In this document: one piece after another, positions 12,131-22,801 of the stretch
Layout of the letters: the number at the start of each line of letters is the position of its first letter
Position numbering within the stretch: the first letter of the stretch is position 1
Source: Lumnitzera littorea
Taxonomy: Eukaryota; Streptophyta; Magnoliopsida; Myrtales; Combretaceae
DNA: 64,000 nt
Direction of reading: 5' to 3'
Assembly (NCBI GenBank): GCA_024138015.1
Contig: JAMXBB010000011.1
Location: 36,192,989-36,256,988, forward strand
Made by a program: the position numbers and the translations under genes
Notes under the pieces: generated by a model
Told to the model about the DNA's origin: nothing
The model's database searches: none
Seen by the model: the letters and a program-made list of their open reading frames with translations, nothing else

Positions 12131-13435
12131 TTATTGAAATTATTGTATTTTATTTATGCTTATTTCCTCGTGTATGTGTTCGTTTGTCAATGATGTTCCA
12201 TATACTAAATTAATCAACATGCTTAACATAGTGGACCTACAAAATCTGTACATGTTCCCATGTCTCTATTGATATGTTGAGCTACTATAGATTAGTTTAT
12301 TCACATTCCAAATATAAAGATAAAAATAAGTTTGTTTTTAGGTCTAATCATTTGTGTATATCATCTAAAATCCCTCCTTTCCCTTTTCCTTAACTTTCTC
12401 TCTCTTTCCCTTTCTCTTTAACCATACTCTCCTTTTTTCTTTTTACTTTTACTTTCTTTCGCTCACTCATCATGGCTCCTAAGAAATCTTCTAGACTAGC
12501 AGCCAAAGCACCCAAAACAACAAAGGCTATTAACACAAGAGAGAATCCCATTAATCTTACTATTAGGGATGAACCTGTTCTGAATCCTTTAGAAGTTTAG
12601 ATTGAACCACAAGATCATGAACCAAATCCTAAACATGCTTTTGACCAACAAGAACCCACACATATTAAAATCTTAGTTCTTGAAGAGGATCAAGAACTTC
12701 AAGAAATCAAGGTAAAATAAACACTAATAGATCCACTTCCATGGGGTAATAACTTATAAATTAAGAATTCCACTCCTGTTCCTTAAAGAATGTTTAAGGA
12801 AACATGGTCAAAGTTGAGGAAGAAACCGTAGTCAAAAACCCTCGATCACTTGACAATGGAAATCCTAATCCAATCGGATCATAAGGTATGTTAGAGAGTA
12901 TGATTCATGAGAGTGACAAGGAAAGAAGGAAAAGTTCACGACCAAGAATCAATATACGGTTTGAGAACCCCCCTTTGTAAAACTAGGTAATAAAGTAAAA
13001 AAGAGCTATCCTCACAAAGGTAAAAAAATCACTCTCAAAGGGACTTTTTATTTGGATTATTAGTTTTTTTAGAAAAATGGTTTTCACTAGTTAGAATATG
13101 TTGATATGAATGGTGCTAGAAACTTAAGTAAAATTAGGGATGTTGTGTATGGTGAGTTAGTTGATGAGTTTTATAGAAGATTGGATGAAAGACATTATGA
13201 TGTTCGGAGATCCTATGTGATGAATAAATGAATTGAAATCACAAAAAGGGATATCATTGATTGATTTGGTTTAAAGAATGAACATGATGACCAAGAACTG
13301 TTAAAGATGACTATGTAGTAAGTGTTTAAAGAGTTAAATGATGGGTTAGAAGTGTTTGTAAGTAAAGATGTGTTTGCAGAAAAGATGATTCATTCTTATC
13401 AACACGAGAGTCCAACTACATTGTATTGCTAGAAT

Positions 13436-13837
13436 CCATGTTGGATATTTGAAAGAGGTTGATCTCCCTTATATCCTTACTATCCCACTTAGCTTCCATC
13501 GAATTAAACCACATGCTCCACCACTTATGTAGGCCTTAATGCAAAAAGTATGAAAAAACATCTCATAATGTATTTATCTAGAAAATCGATTATGCTCTTG
13601 TAGAAGTATCTACTCGTTACAGAATCTTAGGTATGAAGGAATGGAATCTCAATTTATTTCTTTGAAATATCCTAGAAACAAGAAAATGGAATTGGAAATA
13701 TCGATAGATTCTTGTGGAGTCCAAAAAAAAAAAAGAAACAAAAAAAAATATATTATTCTAATCAGATTGATTTTTTTGATTAAAAGTACTACATGAGTTA
13801 AATCTTCAATTTTTTTCTCTTTTTCTATCTTACAGGT
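13436..13837. other. Insert of about 400 bases in the Copia A 3' ORF, possibly organelle-derived
   Basis: The 3' ORF of element B runs on without this segment, so the sequence was gained by A or is an unusual divergence. It includes a 16S-rRNA-like piece at 13497-13535 and a further stretch (about 13560-13720) with balanced codon-like texture that I could not identify. It ends in an A-rich tract (13720-13750) and T-rich sequence up to 13837. A mosaic of plastid or mitochondrial fragments is the most likely reading, but only the 16S piece is supported. Confidence 0.5.
13497..13535 (-). pseudogene. Short 16S rRNA-like fragment (plastid or mitochondrial)
   Basis: On the minus strand these 39 bases match the strongly conserved 16S rRNA stretch around E. 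coli positions 920-960 at 35 sites. GTGGAGCATGTGGTTTAATT is identical, and the four differences at the other end are all C-to-T or G-to-A. Beyond both ends the match to the bacterial-type sequence stops. This is too short to be a gene. It is best read as organelle DNA captured in the nucleus. Plastid and mitochondrial versions cannot be told apart here. Confidence 0.65.
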
Positions 13838-15528
13838 ACGACCTTATTGAGTTTAAGCTACTGATCGGGTTCCTTTATAAGTTTATGATCACCTATATTT
13901 TTCCAAAAAAGGTAGCTTTACTATGGTTTCAAAAAAAGATGCCTATGTGATCTTATGGATGTTTAGGAAGAGGAAATTTGATGCAGCTAGGTAGATAACG
14001 AGGCATTCTTGGTTGAATAAGGAAGGAAAGCCATATGGGAGCATGCTAATGACTGTTTTCAAGTATAAGAGGGTGAAATTGTCTACAGATTCTTCATGTC
14101 CCTTTTATCCAACAAAATTAGGAGAAAAGATCTTCAAGCAAATGAATATCTATGTTAAGGACAAGTTTTGGTACTCAAACAATGGAGGGATCTATTTACA
14201 TCCCTCTAATTCAAAGAAGAAAGTCATTGTTATTGAGAAAAGGAGTGAAGGGGAGCAAGAAGTTAAGTTTGATGAAATTAAAACCATGAAGCAAAAGGTA
14301 AAGTTGCTGTTATTGATGAAAATTGAAAAAAGAAGAGGAAAGTGATTAAAAGATTTGGTGCTTTGGAGTTTAGACAAGCTATTGAGGATGAGTCAAATAG
14401 TAAGACAAGGAGTATTGTTAGAGGGATAAGGATGCCTAAACTTGGAGTAAGTTCCATGTTTATGGAGAAAGTCTTAAAGTCTCTAAAGAGTATGGTTACC
14501 AACCTTATGGAGGAGAGTTTTGTAATCGTAGAACCAACTTTCAAAAAGTGGATCAAAGAAGCTTTATAGAAGCCTTCAAACAACCAAGCTTAGCTTGAAG
14601 ACACATGTTCTATATCCTCAAAACAGCAATCCTATCCATGAAAATCCTTTTGAGCATACACCACGTGAAGAGGATCTTAAGCCCTTAGATGAACAGTTAT
14701 ACACTCCTATTCATCATCATTCATTAGGACAAGCAACCTATACTACCACTATTTCTATAGGTTTAAATTTTGCAACTACTTAAGAGAATCTTCAATCTAC
14801 TCCAGTTGTAAATTCTTCATTAGGTTCTAATCCTACTACAACTTAACCTATTATCACATATTTTGAAAGGATAAAAACTTGTACTAGAAAAAAAAAAGAC
14901 ATGAAGAGTCAAAATTATAAAGTCTTGTGTTGTGTTTCTTTTATTGTCATGTTTTTGGTTCATCCTTGGTTTTTCCTTCTATCTTCTGTCATGTTATTTC
15001 ATTTAGTCTTTTGTTTTTTTATTTTAAGTTTAATGTTGAGTCAATTTTAATTTATAAAGTCTGATGTACTTGTTGTTTTTCTCATTTCTAGTCTCATTTG
15101 GTGTAGTCTATATGTACTTGATGATATCTTAGTAATCAAACTCAAGATGTTAATGAAATCAGTTGGTAAGATTCATTTTGGTTATATCTTTATTTAAAAT
15201 CTATTCATTTTTGTTCTTTACACAACTTTCTTCATAATCAACAGCTAATGATATTATTTGACTAATTTGATCTAATATATAAATTTTGTAAAGTGGTCAT
15301 ACATGCAGGGGAAGTGTAATTTAAATGATTGCAACAAAAAGGGGGAGATAAGAATAAAAAATATTCATTTTATCTTTAAAAAAAAATTTAGATTATAATT
15401 GTAAAACATCAAAAATTGATATACTTGAAAATCTACATACACATAAGATTAAGAGACTGATCAAATGAATTAACGTATTAAAATTAGAGTTTGAATATGT
15501 TTTTAGAAAAAGGTGTTTTGTTATCATT

Positions 15529-15542
15529 AAAAAGGGAGAGAA
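15529..15542 (+). other. Polypurine tract of Copia A
   Basis: AAAAAGGGAGAGAA lies directly before the 3' LTR. It is the expected primer for plus-strand DNA synthesis and matches the position of AAAAGGGGGAAAA in element B. Confidence 0.75.
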
Positions 15543-17432
15543 CATTCGGTTGTCTCTTCATAAATTTTGATGATAATAAAAAGAGTATGTTTGCTAATAT
15601 ATTTGATTGAGTGTGCAGGAAATCTAAGTTAAAATAGTTAAGAAAATTTTAAGTCTTAGTATTTGTCAAAGAGTAAATCAAAGACAATAAGATGATCTAT
15701 TAAACATAATCAAAATCTTAGTCAAATACTTCATCTGTAGTCTGCAAAAATAAGGTCAATATAAGGTCAGAGACCAGGTTAAAGGGTTTGTCTAGAAAAT
15801 TTTAAAGAATAGATTAAGAGCATAATTATTTACAAGTTGGAATTAAATTTAAGTTTGAAGACCTAGCTCCACTTTATTAAGTGTATTTGGGTGATACACT
15901 CAATTTTGTTTCACACAAGTTAGATCCATGAGATTCAATCTTAATTAACGATGATAAATTTATTAAGATTGAAATTTTAATTTATCAAATCTCAGCATAT
16001 AAGTTGAAATTTTTTCAACTTTTACATGTTATTTCAAATGAGATTTGAGAATAAAGCTACAAAGGATGAAGTGTGAATTATGTATTCTTTTTCAATAAGG
16101 TTTTCAAAATAATGACATACAAGAATTGAATGATTATGCAAGAGGTTCAAGTAAATCAACATGTCAAATATGATTTCTTTGGAAATTATTGGATTCTAGT
16201 GTTGGGATTAAAATTGAAGCTAGCCAAATGTGAGAGGACCAATCCATCTATAGACAATTGGATGAAGCCTTAAGTTAGATAAGGCTTTGGAAGGATTAGA
16301 TAAGATATGTTCTGGTACTTTGGATAAGTTTATCTTCCAAAATATCTCTTGGTTTAGTAGGATCAAAGGCTAATTCAAACTTAAAATTGGGTTCAAGAAT
16401 AAGACAAATATTTTCATAAAGATATTAGAAATATCAAGATTTAACCTTATCATCTCAACTCCAAAGAATTGAAGATTGGTTTTTAGGAATTTAAATCTTA
16501 TTAAGGATAAGCCTTATTAATAACATCAAGATCAGGATTTAGTAGCATAGCACCAACTTATTCAAAATCTTATTTCAAATTTAAAATTTGGATTTTGTGC
16601 ATATTTTTGAAGAAACAAATTCAATTTGTCTAGACTTTTTCCCTTAGTAAAGTTCATTAAAGCACAACTAAGGATAACATCAACCTCTCTCCAGAAGATA
16701 AAGATTGATTTAAGTTTGAAATAGAGTATATTTGTCAAAAAATAAGGAAAAAGCAATGTATCATTCTGAGAAGATAGGGATCGAGCTTATGAAAAATCAT
16801 GATTTAGCCACTAGAGGCACACAATATATAAAAGGAGCTTGTTTGAATCGAAAGAACATCTTTTAGCAACTAAAAATAAATAAATTATTTTAAGCAAAAG
16901 CTTTTATAAGACTTAGTCAAGGACTTCACTGAAGATTGATATTTTGAGTGAATCTTTTTGAGAATCTTATTGTATCTCTTTTGTTTCCTTATATTTCTTT
17001 TTTTTGTTGAAAGTGATAAAGTGTTTAAGAGTGTGAGAGGAGTTAAGTTAGATCTCTATAGATCTATAAATATCCATGTGTGAGGTTAGATAGGTAAAGT
17101 AGAGACTTTATGAAGCCAAAGATTGGTAAGCTGTTATAACTTCTCTTATTGATTCAATCTTTGATTGTAGATTAGTTAATGGAACGACATCGATGAAGGA
17201 GAATAAGTTTCTAGCAGTTGAGATGGAAGAGATCAAAAGGGTAAAAGCCCTAAGTCTTTAATCTCTTACTCGATTCTCTTCTCCCTCTTATCTCTTTATT
17301 TACTGTTGTACTTTTTATTTTTGTGTTAGTATGCTAAAACCATGGAATTGCCATGAATCAATTGAGTTTAGCTATTAAGAGCGGGTTTTATTTTATAAAT
17401 CTGAAAAGTTTAAATTCTTCTAAAGATATCCA
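15543..17432 (+). repeat. 3' LTR of Copia A
   Basis: The LTR starts right after the polypurine tract (CATTCGGTTGTCTC, where TG is expected) and ends TAAAGATATCCA. Both ends match the LTRs of element B, which start TGTTAGATATCTCTC and end AAAGATATCA. The block CTCTTCATAAATTTTGATGA after the start is shared. At 1890 bases it is longer than the LTRs of B (about 1360). No partner LTR exists upstream in the window, so divergence cannot date the insertion. Confidence 0.8.
16825..16833 (+). promoter_or_regulatory. TATA box of the Copia A LTR
   Basis: TATATAAAA sits in the LTR, followed by GGAGC. The corresponding place in both LTRs of element B has TATAAAA, which supports it as the retrotransposon promoter. 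Confidence 0.65.
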
Positions 17433-17940
17433 ACCCACCCCAACCCCCCTAAGGCACCTTCCTTTTTTTGATATTTTACAGGGGAAGTATGTGTATGATT
17501 GCCTTGAGTTTTGTTTTGCCCCCCCCCTATTGTCTTTCCATAGGTTGGTGGTAAATATGGTTGGATTTTTAAACGTATTGAAAAATCAACCTTATGCCAT
17601 ATTTTGACAAACTAGATGGTTAACTTGACCTAGTTGTATAGCTTTATTTATTTATATAAAGTAAAATTTACCACAAAAAAAAATATGGTATGGTTTTAGT
17701 CTCTTAGGATAGTTAATGACTTGAAAACTAATACATGAAAATTTTGTCTAAGGATTAATAGAGGTGAAGTGTTTGAAGGAGAAGGAAAAAAAAGAAAAAA
17801 AAAGAAAGAAACATAAAAGATTAGTACAAAGGAAATGGGTTCAAGGATTTTAGAGTAGATAAGTTGGATAAATAATTCGTAAGTGAAAAATGAAGAGATA
17901 GAAATAGAATATCCTAGATGGAGAGAGATTATGTGCTTTC
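17433..17940. other. Intergenic stretch, nothing recognised
   Basis: Between the end of Copia A and the poly-T of the second LINE there is AT-rich sequence with C-runs near 17440 and 17520. The two short open frames here (17353-17607 plus, 17696-17986 minus) are low complexity and not supported as genes. Confidence 0.5.
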
Positions 17941-20350
17941 TTTTTTTTTTTTTTTTTTGGTGAAAAAAAGTGCATTTGAGAAACATACTAAGTATAAGTA
18001 TTTACATCTAAAAATTCAGGATAACTAACATTGCCTAATATCAACTTTTGCATTGGTCCAACTACTTCCTTAGGAACATTTTAATAAGCATTCATTTTAC
18101 ATAAAGCAAAACTAGTAACATCTTCACGTAGTAGATTAGAAACAACAATTGGAGGATGGTTGAAAAATAGCGCTTTCACTTCCTTATTATAGATCAAACT
18201 TGCCACTCAATTTGCAGTTATGCTATACTCCCATGGCACTACTTCAAGTTGCCAATCCTGGTTTTTGTATAGGTTTTCCCTACAAGTAGTACAATCATTA
18301 TAATATTTCATCTTGATATTAGAGAAATGATTTAGAAAATAAGCAGCAATTTATGAATCTGTATTAATAACCACTCTTTGCATACTTAAATGCATACATA
18401 ATTTAATCCCAAAGTAGATAGCTCGTAGTTTTGTTGCTAGGACATTTGTAATTGTAAGTTTCCTACCAAAACCAGATATCTACTATCCTTAAACATCTTT
18501 AACTACCCTGCAATAGTACTTACTTGGTGTGAAGCATTAGCTAAAGCATCTGTATTGAGAATGTACCGACCTTCTAGTGGAAGATGCCACCTTGTTTTCA
18601 ATATATCATAAGTAATTAGCTGCATGTTAGTTCTACGGAGCACCTAGTATTCTAAAGAAAGTGTTTGTATGATATGATGCCTATTTTGTTTGTTAATTAT
18701 ATTGTTAAAAGCTCTATCATTTCTTTCCTTCCAAATAATCCACAACATAAAGGCAAAGCCTAGTGCTTTTGGAGGACTTGTCTCCTTGTGAATAGCTTTA
18801 AAAATAATAGTAGTGCTTTTAATCCATGTGCACAACTCCTCATGACTTTGAATGGTTATTGATGACTTAGTCTCATAAATCTTATAAATGTTGCCTATTA
18901 CTATGCAGTCTCTAAAAACACGAATTAGATCCTCCTCTTCGATGCTACAATGGAGGCATTTCACATCCTCCTTTATCTTTCTTTTCTTGCAATTTGATGT
19001 GGTTAGCAAAGCATTATGCATAACCCTCTAAAGGAATAACTTAATTTTTGGAGGGAAGTTTCTAAACCAAATCCATTTCTAACCATTTGAGGTTTGGTGC
19101 TGATTGCTATTCATTGTAGATAAATTTGATTTAGGGATGGCTTAATTCTAAAGTCATGCATTAGACTCAACTAGTCTCTTCTTGAATTTGTTAGATATAT
19201 TAGGTCGAAGTGCTTAGTGATAATCTTGGAAATTTGAAAGCCTATCATTTTCTCATCCCAAGAGGTTTCATCTAGATAGCAATCTCTTACTATCAAATTT
19301 GCAAAATTTAAATAGATTAAACCCTCAATCAATAGCCTAATAGCTATTTATCCTCCCTATTTATCTTCCAAAAAATTCATAAATGACCATCTAATAGAAC
19401 ATAAAATCTTTTCTTTTGTGCACATTGTAGGCTCTTGATAATGTCCTTCACTTGAAATGATCCAGTCTTAATGGCAATAGAGGAATTTCCCATAGTCCAC
19501 CTATATTTAGCTTACATCAGTTCCCCCCACTTGAGCTTTTTATTTTTAAATTCCCATGCTCTTTTAACTGACCATGCTTTATTTCTGTAGAATAGGTTAA
19601 AAAACCCTAATCCCTCTTGTTCTTTAGGTTTGACAATTTGGTCCCATGCAAGCTAGTTAACATGCCTTTGAAGGTTATGTCTATTCTAAAGAAAATTCCA
19701 TATTACTTGCATGATTCTTTGTGTAATTTTGGAAGGTAAGCTTATAGCTTACATATAGTAGTTTGGCAAAGTTTGCAAGATTGACTTTGCCAAAATTAGT
19801 TGTCCTACCATACATAAGTGTCTTTCCTTCCAACCTTATAGCCTATCTTGAAGTTTTTGGATTATGAAATTTAGTTGACCTGTGGTTGGCATACACTTAT
19901 TATTTAAAGGGAAACCTAGCTATCTATCAAAATTCTTTACTTTTCAAAATCCATAATAAGCAGTAATATCCTCCTTAGAGTATGAGGTTGTTGCTCTTGA
20001 AAATGGAATTTTTGAATTTTGAAAATTCATCTTTAACCCTGTTAGTTCTATAAACATTTTTAAAGTATTCAAAATAGTTTGTATGTTTTCTTAGGTTTCC
20101 ATAGCAATGACCACATCATTTGCATAAAGAGCATGAGATAGGGTAAACTATGATCCTTTGATACAAAACGGTTCCCATAATTTCAAGGAGACCTGCTCTT
20201 TTATCACATAACTTAATAACTCCATTACAAGAATGAATAAATAAGGTAAAAAGGGGTCTCCTTGCCCAATGCCTATACCGGGGTAGAATGGTTCATAAGG
20301 TTGCCCATTAACAAATATTTCCATTTAAGTAGTTATGTGTGGAAACCTTA
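17941..20350 (-). mobile_element. Second LINE, 5'-truncated, minus strand
   Basis: A run of 18 T at 17941-17958 is the poly-A tail of a minus-strand LINE. Reading leftward from about 20350 gives the C-terminal half of the reverse transcriptase, a zf-RVT domain and an RNase H, then a 3' untranslated part of about 200 bases. The coding part begins in the middle of the RT palm, so the 5' two-thirds is absent, the usual result of incomplete reverse transcription. TTATGTG next to the tail (17929-17935) and near 20332-20338 could be the remains of a target duplication, but the match is only seven bases. It is a separate insertion from the LINE at 1-7620. Confidence 0.85.
18150..20345 (-). pseudogene. 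LINE ORF2 C-terminal half: RT end, zf-RVT, RNase H
   Basis: Starting near 20345, the minus strand shows EIFVNGQPYEPFYPGIG, then GQGDPFLPYLF (the RT motif normally GDPLSPYLF) and the catalytic box at about 20109-20132 reading Y-A-N-D where family members have ADD. The zf-RVT domain is in a clean 125-codon stretch at 19021-18644: VKCLHCSIEEEDLIRVFRDC, followed by ALGFAFMLWIIWKERNDRAF, the usual link to RNase H. RNase H follows to about 18150, with VLATKLRAIYFGI, a V-V-I-N-T-D-S catalytic segment and the closing VASLIYN. Frameshifts and stops are present except in the zf-RVT piece. Confidence 0.88.
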
Positions 20351-21557
20351 TTTTTGCCACCTTCTTATCTTTCTTTTTATTCTTATTTTGTGTTAGGTTT
20401 ACAAAAAAATTGAAAGAAAAAAAGAAAGTGTCAAAAGTGTTTGAGTTGAGTCGGTCAATTGTTTAAGGTCAGATTAAGGAAGAGTGAAAAATATACATGT
20501 AATTTAATAAATTCTAAGTCTTTAAAAAATTGGAGTTCATTAGAAAAGCATCTTTTTTAAGAAAAGTGTAGTAAAATTTTGAATTCATGCAAATGGGCCT
20601 TTATTCAATTTGAAATTTGAATTTAAAATAATTTTAACTAGATGAATAAAAATAAGATTAGGAATTTATTGAATTAAATTTGCATTGAAAAATACTTTTG
20701 GCATGTATATTTCGATTGTTTGATTATTTTATGGGTGTTTGGGTTATTATAAACATGAATTGGATCAATTTGATTTTGGACTTGAAAAGCTAATAAAAAT
20801 TTGGCCCAATATTTAAATAAAAGTAGATGTCATGAATTGTTAGGGAAAGAACCACAGTTCACTGGCAGGTAGGCATGAGTACTGCAGATCTTTTGTTCAA
20901 CTCACCATGCGTGCATGCACATTCCTTTTTCGCATAGTTGGTTAGTGGCACGTAACTTCATCTTCCCAGTAAGAAATGTGTGAAACGGACATGGAGATGG
21001 GGCTACTCGAACCTCTAATAGATTTTATCAAATCCTACTTAATTTTTATGGATTGGGTATAAATCTTATAAAATCATTGATGAAAAGGCCAAATCTTAAC
21101 AAGATTTATTCAAATATTCATTAAAAAGGGATTTGGTAAAATTCAACAAAGCCTAAAGCTTATTCATGGCTAAATCAAAATCTTGTCCAGTGTTATTTGG
21201 CGCTTTGAAAGCAATCATATTTTGGTAGTTTAAGAAGAAGTTAGGGAAACACAATTGAAATCTAAACGACAACAATCAACAACCATCTTCACTACTCCAT
21301 CCTCATACATAGAAGTCATGCAACAGCACCATTGTTATATACACAGACTACACTTTACTCTCGACATTGACATCTAAGCTCTACGGCTAACACCAAACAG
21401 TAGCAAACACCCACCATACTAACCATTCCTAATCACATTCACCCTGATGCCACTCGACAACCCTCCTTGTTACAGTACACATGTATGCCTCCAACACAAC
21501 AACCCGACGATCCATGTACACATACATGCAATACCTTCCCTCTTTGAAACCCACCAC
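20351..21557. other. Intergenic stretch left of the MULE, C/A-rich at its right end
   Basis: No ORF or element end is recognised. From about 21230 the plus strand becomes C- and A-rich and G-poor (many CAACAA, CCACC blocks). The same texture resumes at 31251-31620 on the far side of the MULE, so both are probably halves of one older sequence split by the transposon. Confidence 0.55.
21549..21557. repeat. Left target-site duplication of the MULE
   Basis: ACCCACCAC next to the left terminal inverted repeat compares with GCCAACCAC at 31251-31259 next to the right one, seven of nine bases alike. Nine bases is the usual length for Mutator-like elements. Confidence 0.6.
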
Positions 21558-21735
21558 AAGTTGAGTATGTCAATAGGGCACTTGCAAAAAATTAGTACAA
21601 TAGGCCCCAGGAGAAAATTATTATGGGTTTAGGGTAGTAAAGTTGCATGTGAAGTATGCGACTTTAATTGCCAACGAAATTTGTATTGAAGTTGTATACT
21701 TGCAAATTTTAGAAAAGAAATATGCACACAAGTCA
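21558..21735 (+). repeat. Left terminal inverted repeat of the MULE
   Basis: It begins AAGTTGAGTATGTCAATAGG and aligns with the reverse complement of 31250-31079, which begins AAAGTTTAGTATGTCAATAA. Shared blocks include GGCACTTGCAAAAA, TTAGTACAA, GTTTAGGGTA and ATATGCAC. The left copy has about 15 extra bases near 21690. A hairpin-forming core lies at 21639-21665 (AAAGTTGCAT, then ATGCGACTTT). Confidence 0.9.
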
Positions 21736-21810
21736 CATAGGGGGCATGCAACTTTAGTTGTAATAACTTATAACGGAAGTCACATGGTGGCCATGCAACT
21801 TCAGTTATAG

Positions 21811-21817
21811 TATAAAT
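21811..21817 (+). promoter_or_regulatory. Candidate TATA box for the MULE transposase
   Basis: TATAAAT follows the left terminal repeat. MuDR-type elements start transposase transcription in or beside the terminal repeat, which fits. The next 980 bases up to the transposase ATG (21818-22801) hold no ORF and would be leader sequence, possibly with an intron. Confidence 0.5.
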
Positions 21818-22801
21818 ACCCTCACTCTTAGGTGTACACTTCATTATCATACTCCTAAATTCTCTTTCCAATCTATTTTCAAGTGTGAAATGCTCTCTCT
21901 CACTCATGTATTAGTGCTCAAGTACTTTTGATTTTGCATGAATTGGTTAATATCATTTTACCTATCCTTTGTACCAATTTTTTTTTTTTGTTGTGTTATT
22001 ATTATTTTTTTGTTGTGAAATTTTAGTAAATATTGTTATTTACAGTGCATTTAATAAATTGCATCAATGGTGTATAAGTCATCGTAGCAGATAAAAAATA
22101 TTGTAGTCAGTTGTTGATGATTGTGGGTGAAATATTGTTTAAATAATGCAAGTAATGTAATCAGTGAAAGTCCTTTAAAGATAGGTGTCATATAATTAAG
22201 TTATGTTGTTTAGAAGTGGCAATTTTAAAGAGTGGAATGTGTTGTCAGATGATTTTGGGTAGAATTATGTTTTGGCAAATGCACAAATAAAGGCTAAGTA
22301 GAAGCGGGGCTAATTCGATACAGTCATTTCGATACCTAAGTCAGTGGTTGTTTTTTAGAGAAATAAATGAATAAGTATAAAGTTCATAGGTTGTAAGAGA
22401 GTTCTTCTAATGTTTTCTCTTGATATTTATAGGTGAACATCAGATGTCTAAAACAACAATTAATCATTGGTAATAGGCCAGGTGGAGATCTTGTAATCAA
22501 GCATATGCCTAAAATATAGAAATAGTGGGTAGTTATGTAACGAGATCATACTAGATCATAACCATTTGCGCTACTTTCCCAAGTTCAAACCGAACATATT
22601 AATAGGCTGGGCTCTAAGGCCCATCAAGTGGACTGAGCCTTAGTTAGCATCAGTCGAGAATGGAATTAGTCGCTTGCTCTTTAGCGATTAGTGGAATGGC
22701 TAAGTAATTTTTTAAGGTGAAATCTAACTATTAACAAAATGTGATTATTGTATGGAGTTTTTGGTTACTTAGTGATAACTTATGTAATAATTAAGGGGAA
22801 A

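Larger units (their letters stand above)
12472..14900 (+). pseudogene. Copia A extra 3' ORF, putative plant transposon protein domain
   Basis: The ATG at 12472 opens with M-A-P-K-K-S-S-R-L-A, matching the start M-A-P-R-K-S-T-R of the equivalent ORF in element B. A basic, low-complexity N-terminal part is followed, after an insert at about 13436-13837, by the conserved domain at about 13840-14345: EFKLLIGFLYKF, KPYGSMLMTVFKYKRV and PTKLGEKIFKQ. Element B has PYGNVLMAFFSFKKL and PIKLGETIFKQ at the same places. Such ORFs after pol are known from SIRE/Maximus-like Copia elements, sometimes called env-like; the function is unknown and I assign none. The tail to 14900 is charged (EESFVIVEPTFKKWIKEAL). 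A spacer without ORFs fills 12131-12471, and 14900-15528 is untranslated T-rich sequence. Confidence 0.78.
8040..17432 (+). mobile_element. Copia element A, SIRE/Maximus-like, 5'-truncated
   Basis: In order: gag zinc knuckle, protease, pre-integrase domain, connecting region, reverse transcriptase-RNase H, an extra 3' ORF of the putative plant transposon protein type, polypurine tract and a 3' LTR. The extra ORF, long LTR and knuckle sequence match Copia element B on the other strand (51951-62484), so A and B are related copies. A has no 5' LTR, no primer-binding site and no N-terminal gag. Its integrase core is deleted. An LTR-like insert interrupts it at about 9240-10545 and a second insert at about 13436-13837. 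It cannot move by itself. Confidence 0.88.

Noticed and set aside
17696..17986. 96-codon minus-strand frame with Lys-run and Phe-run
   Set aside because: It is created by the poly-T tail of LINE 2 and A-rich neighbours.
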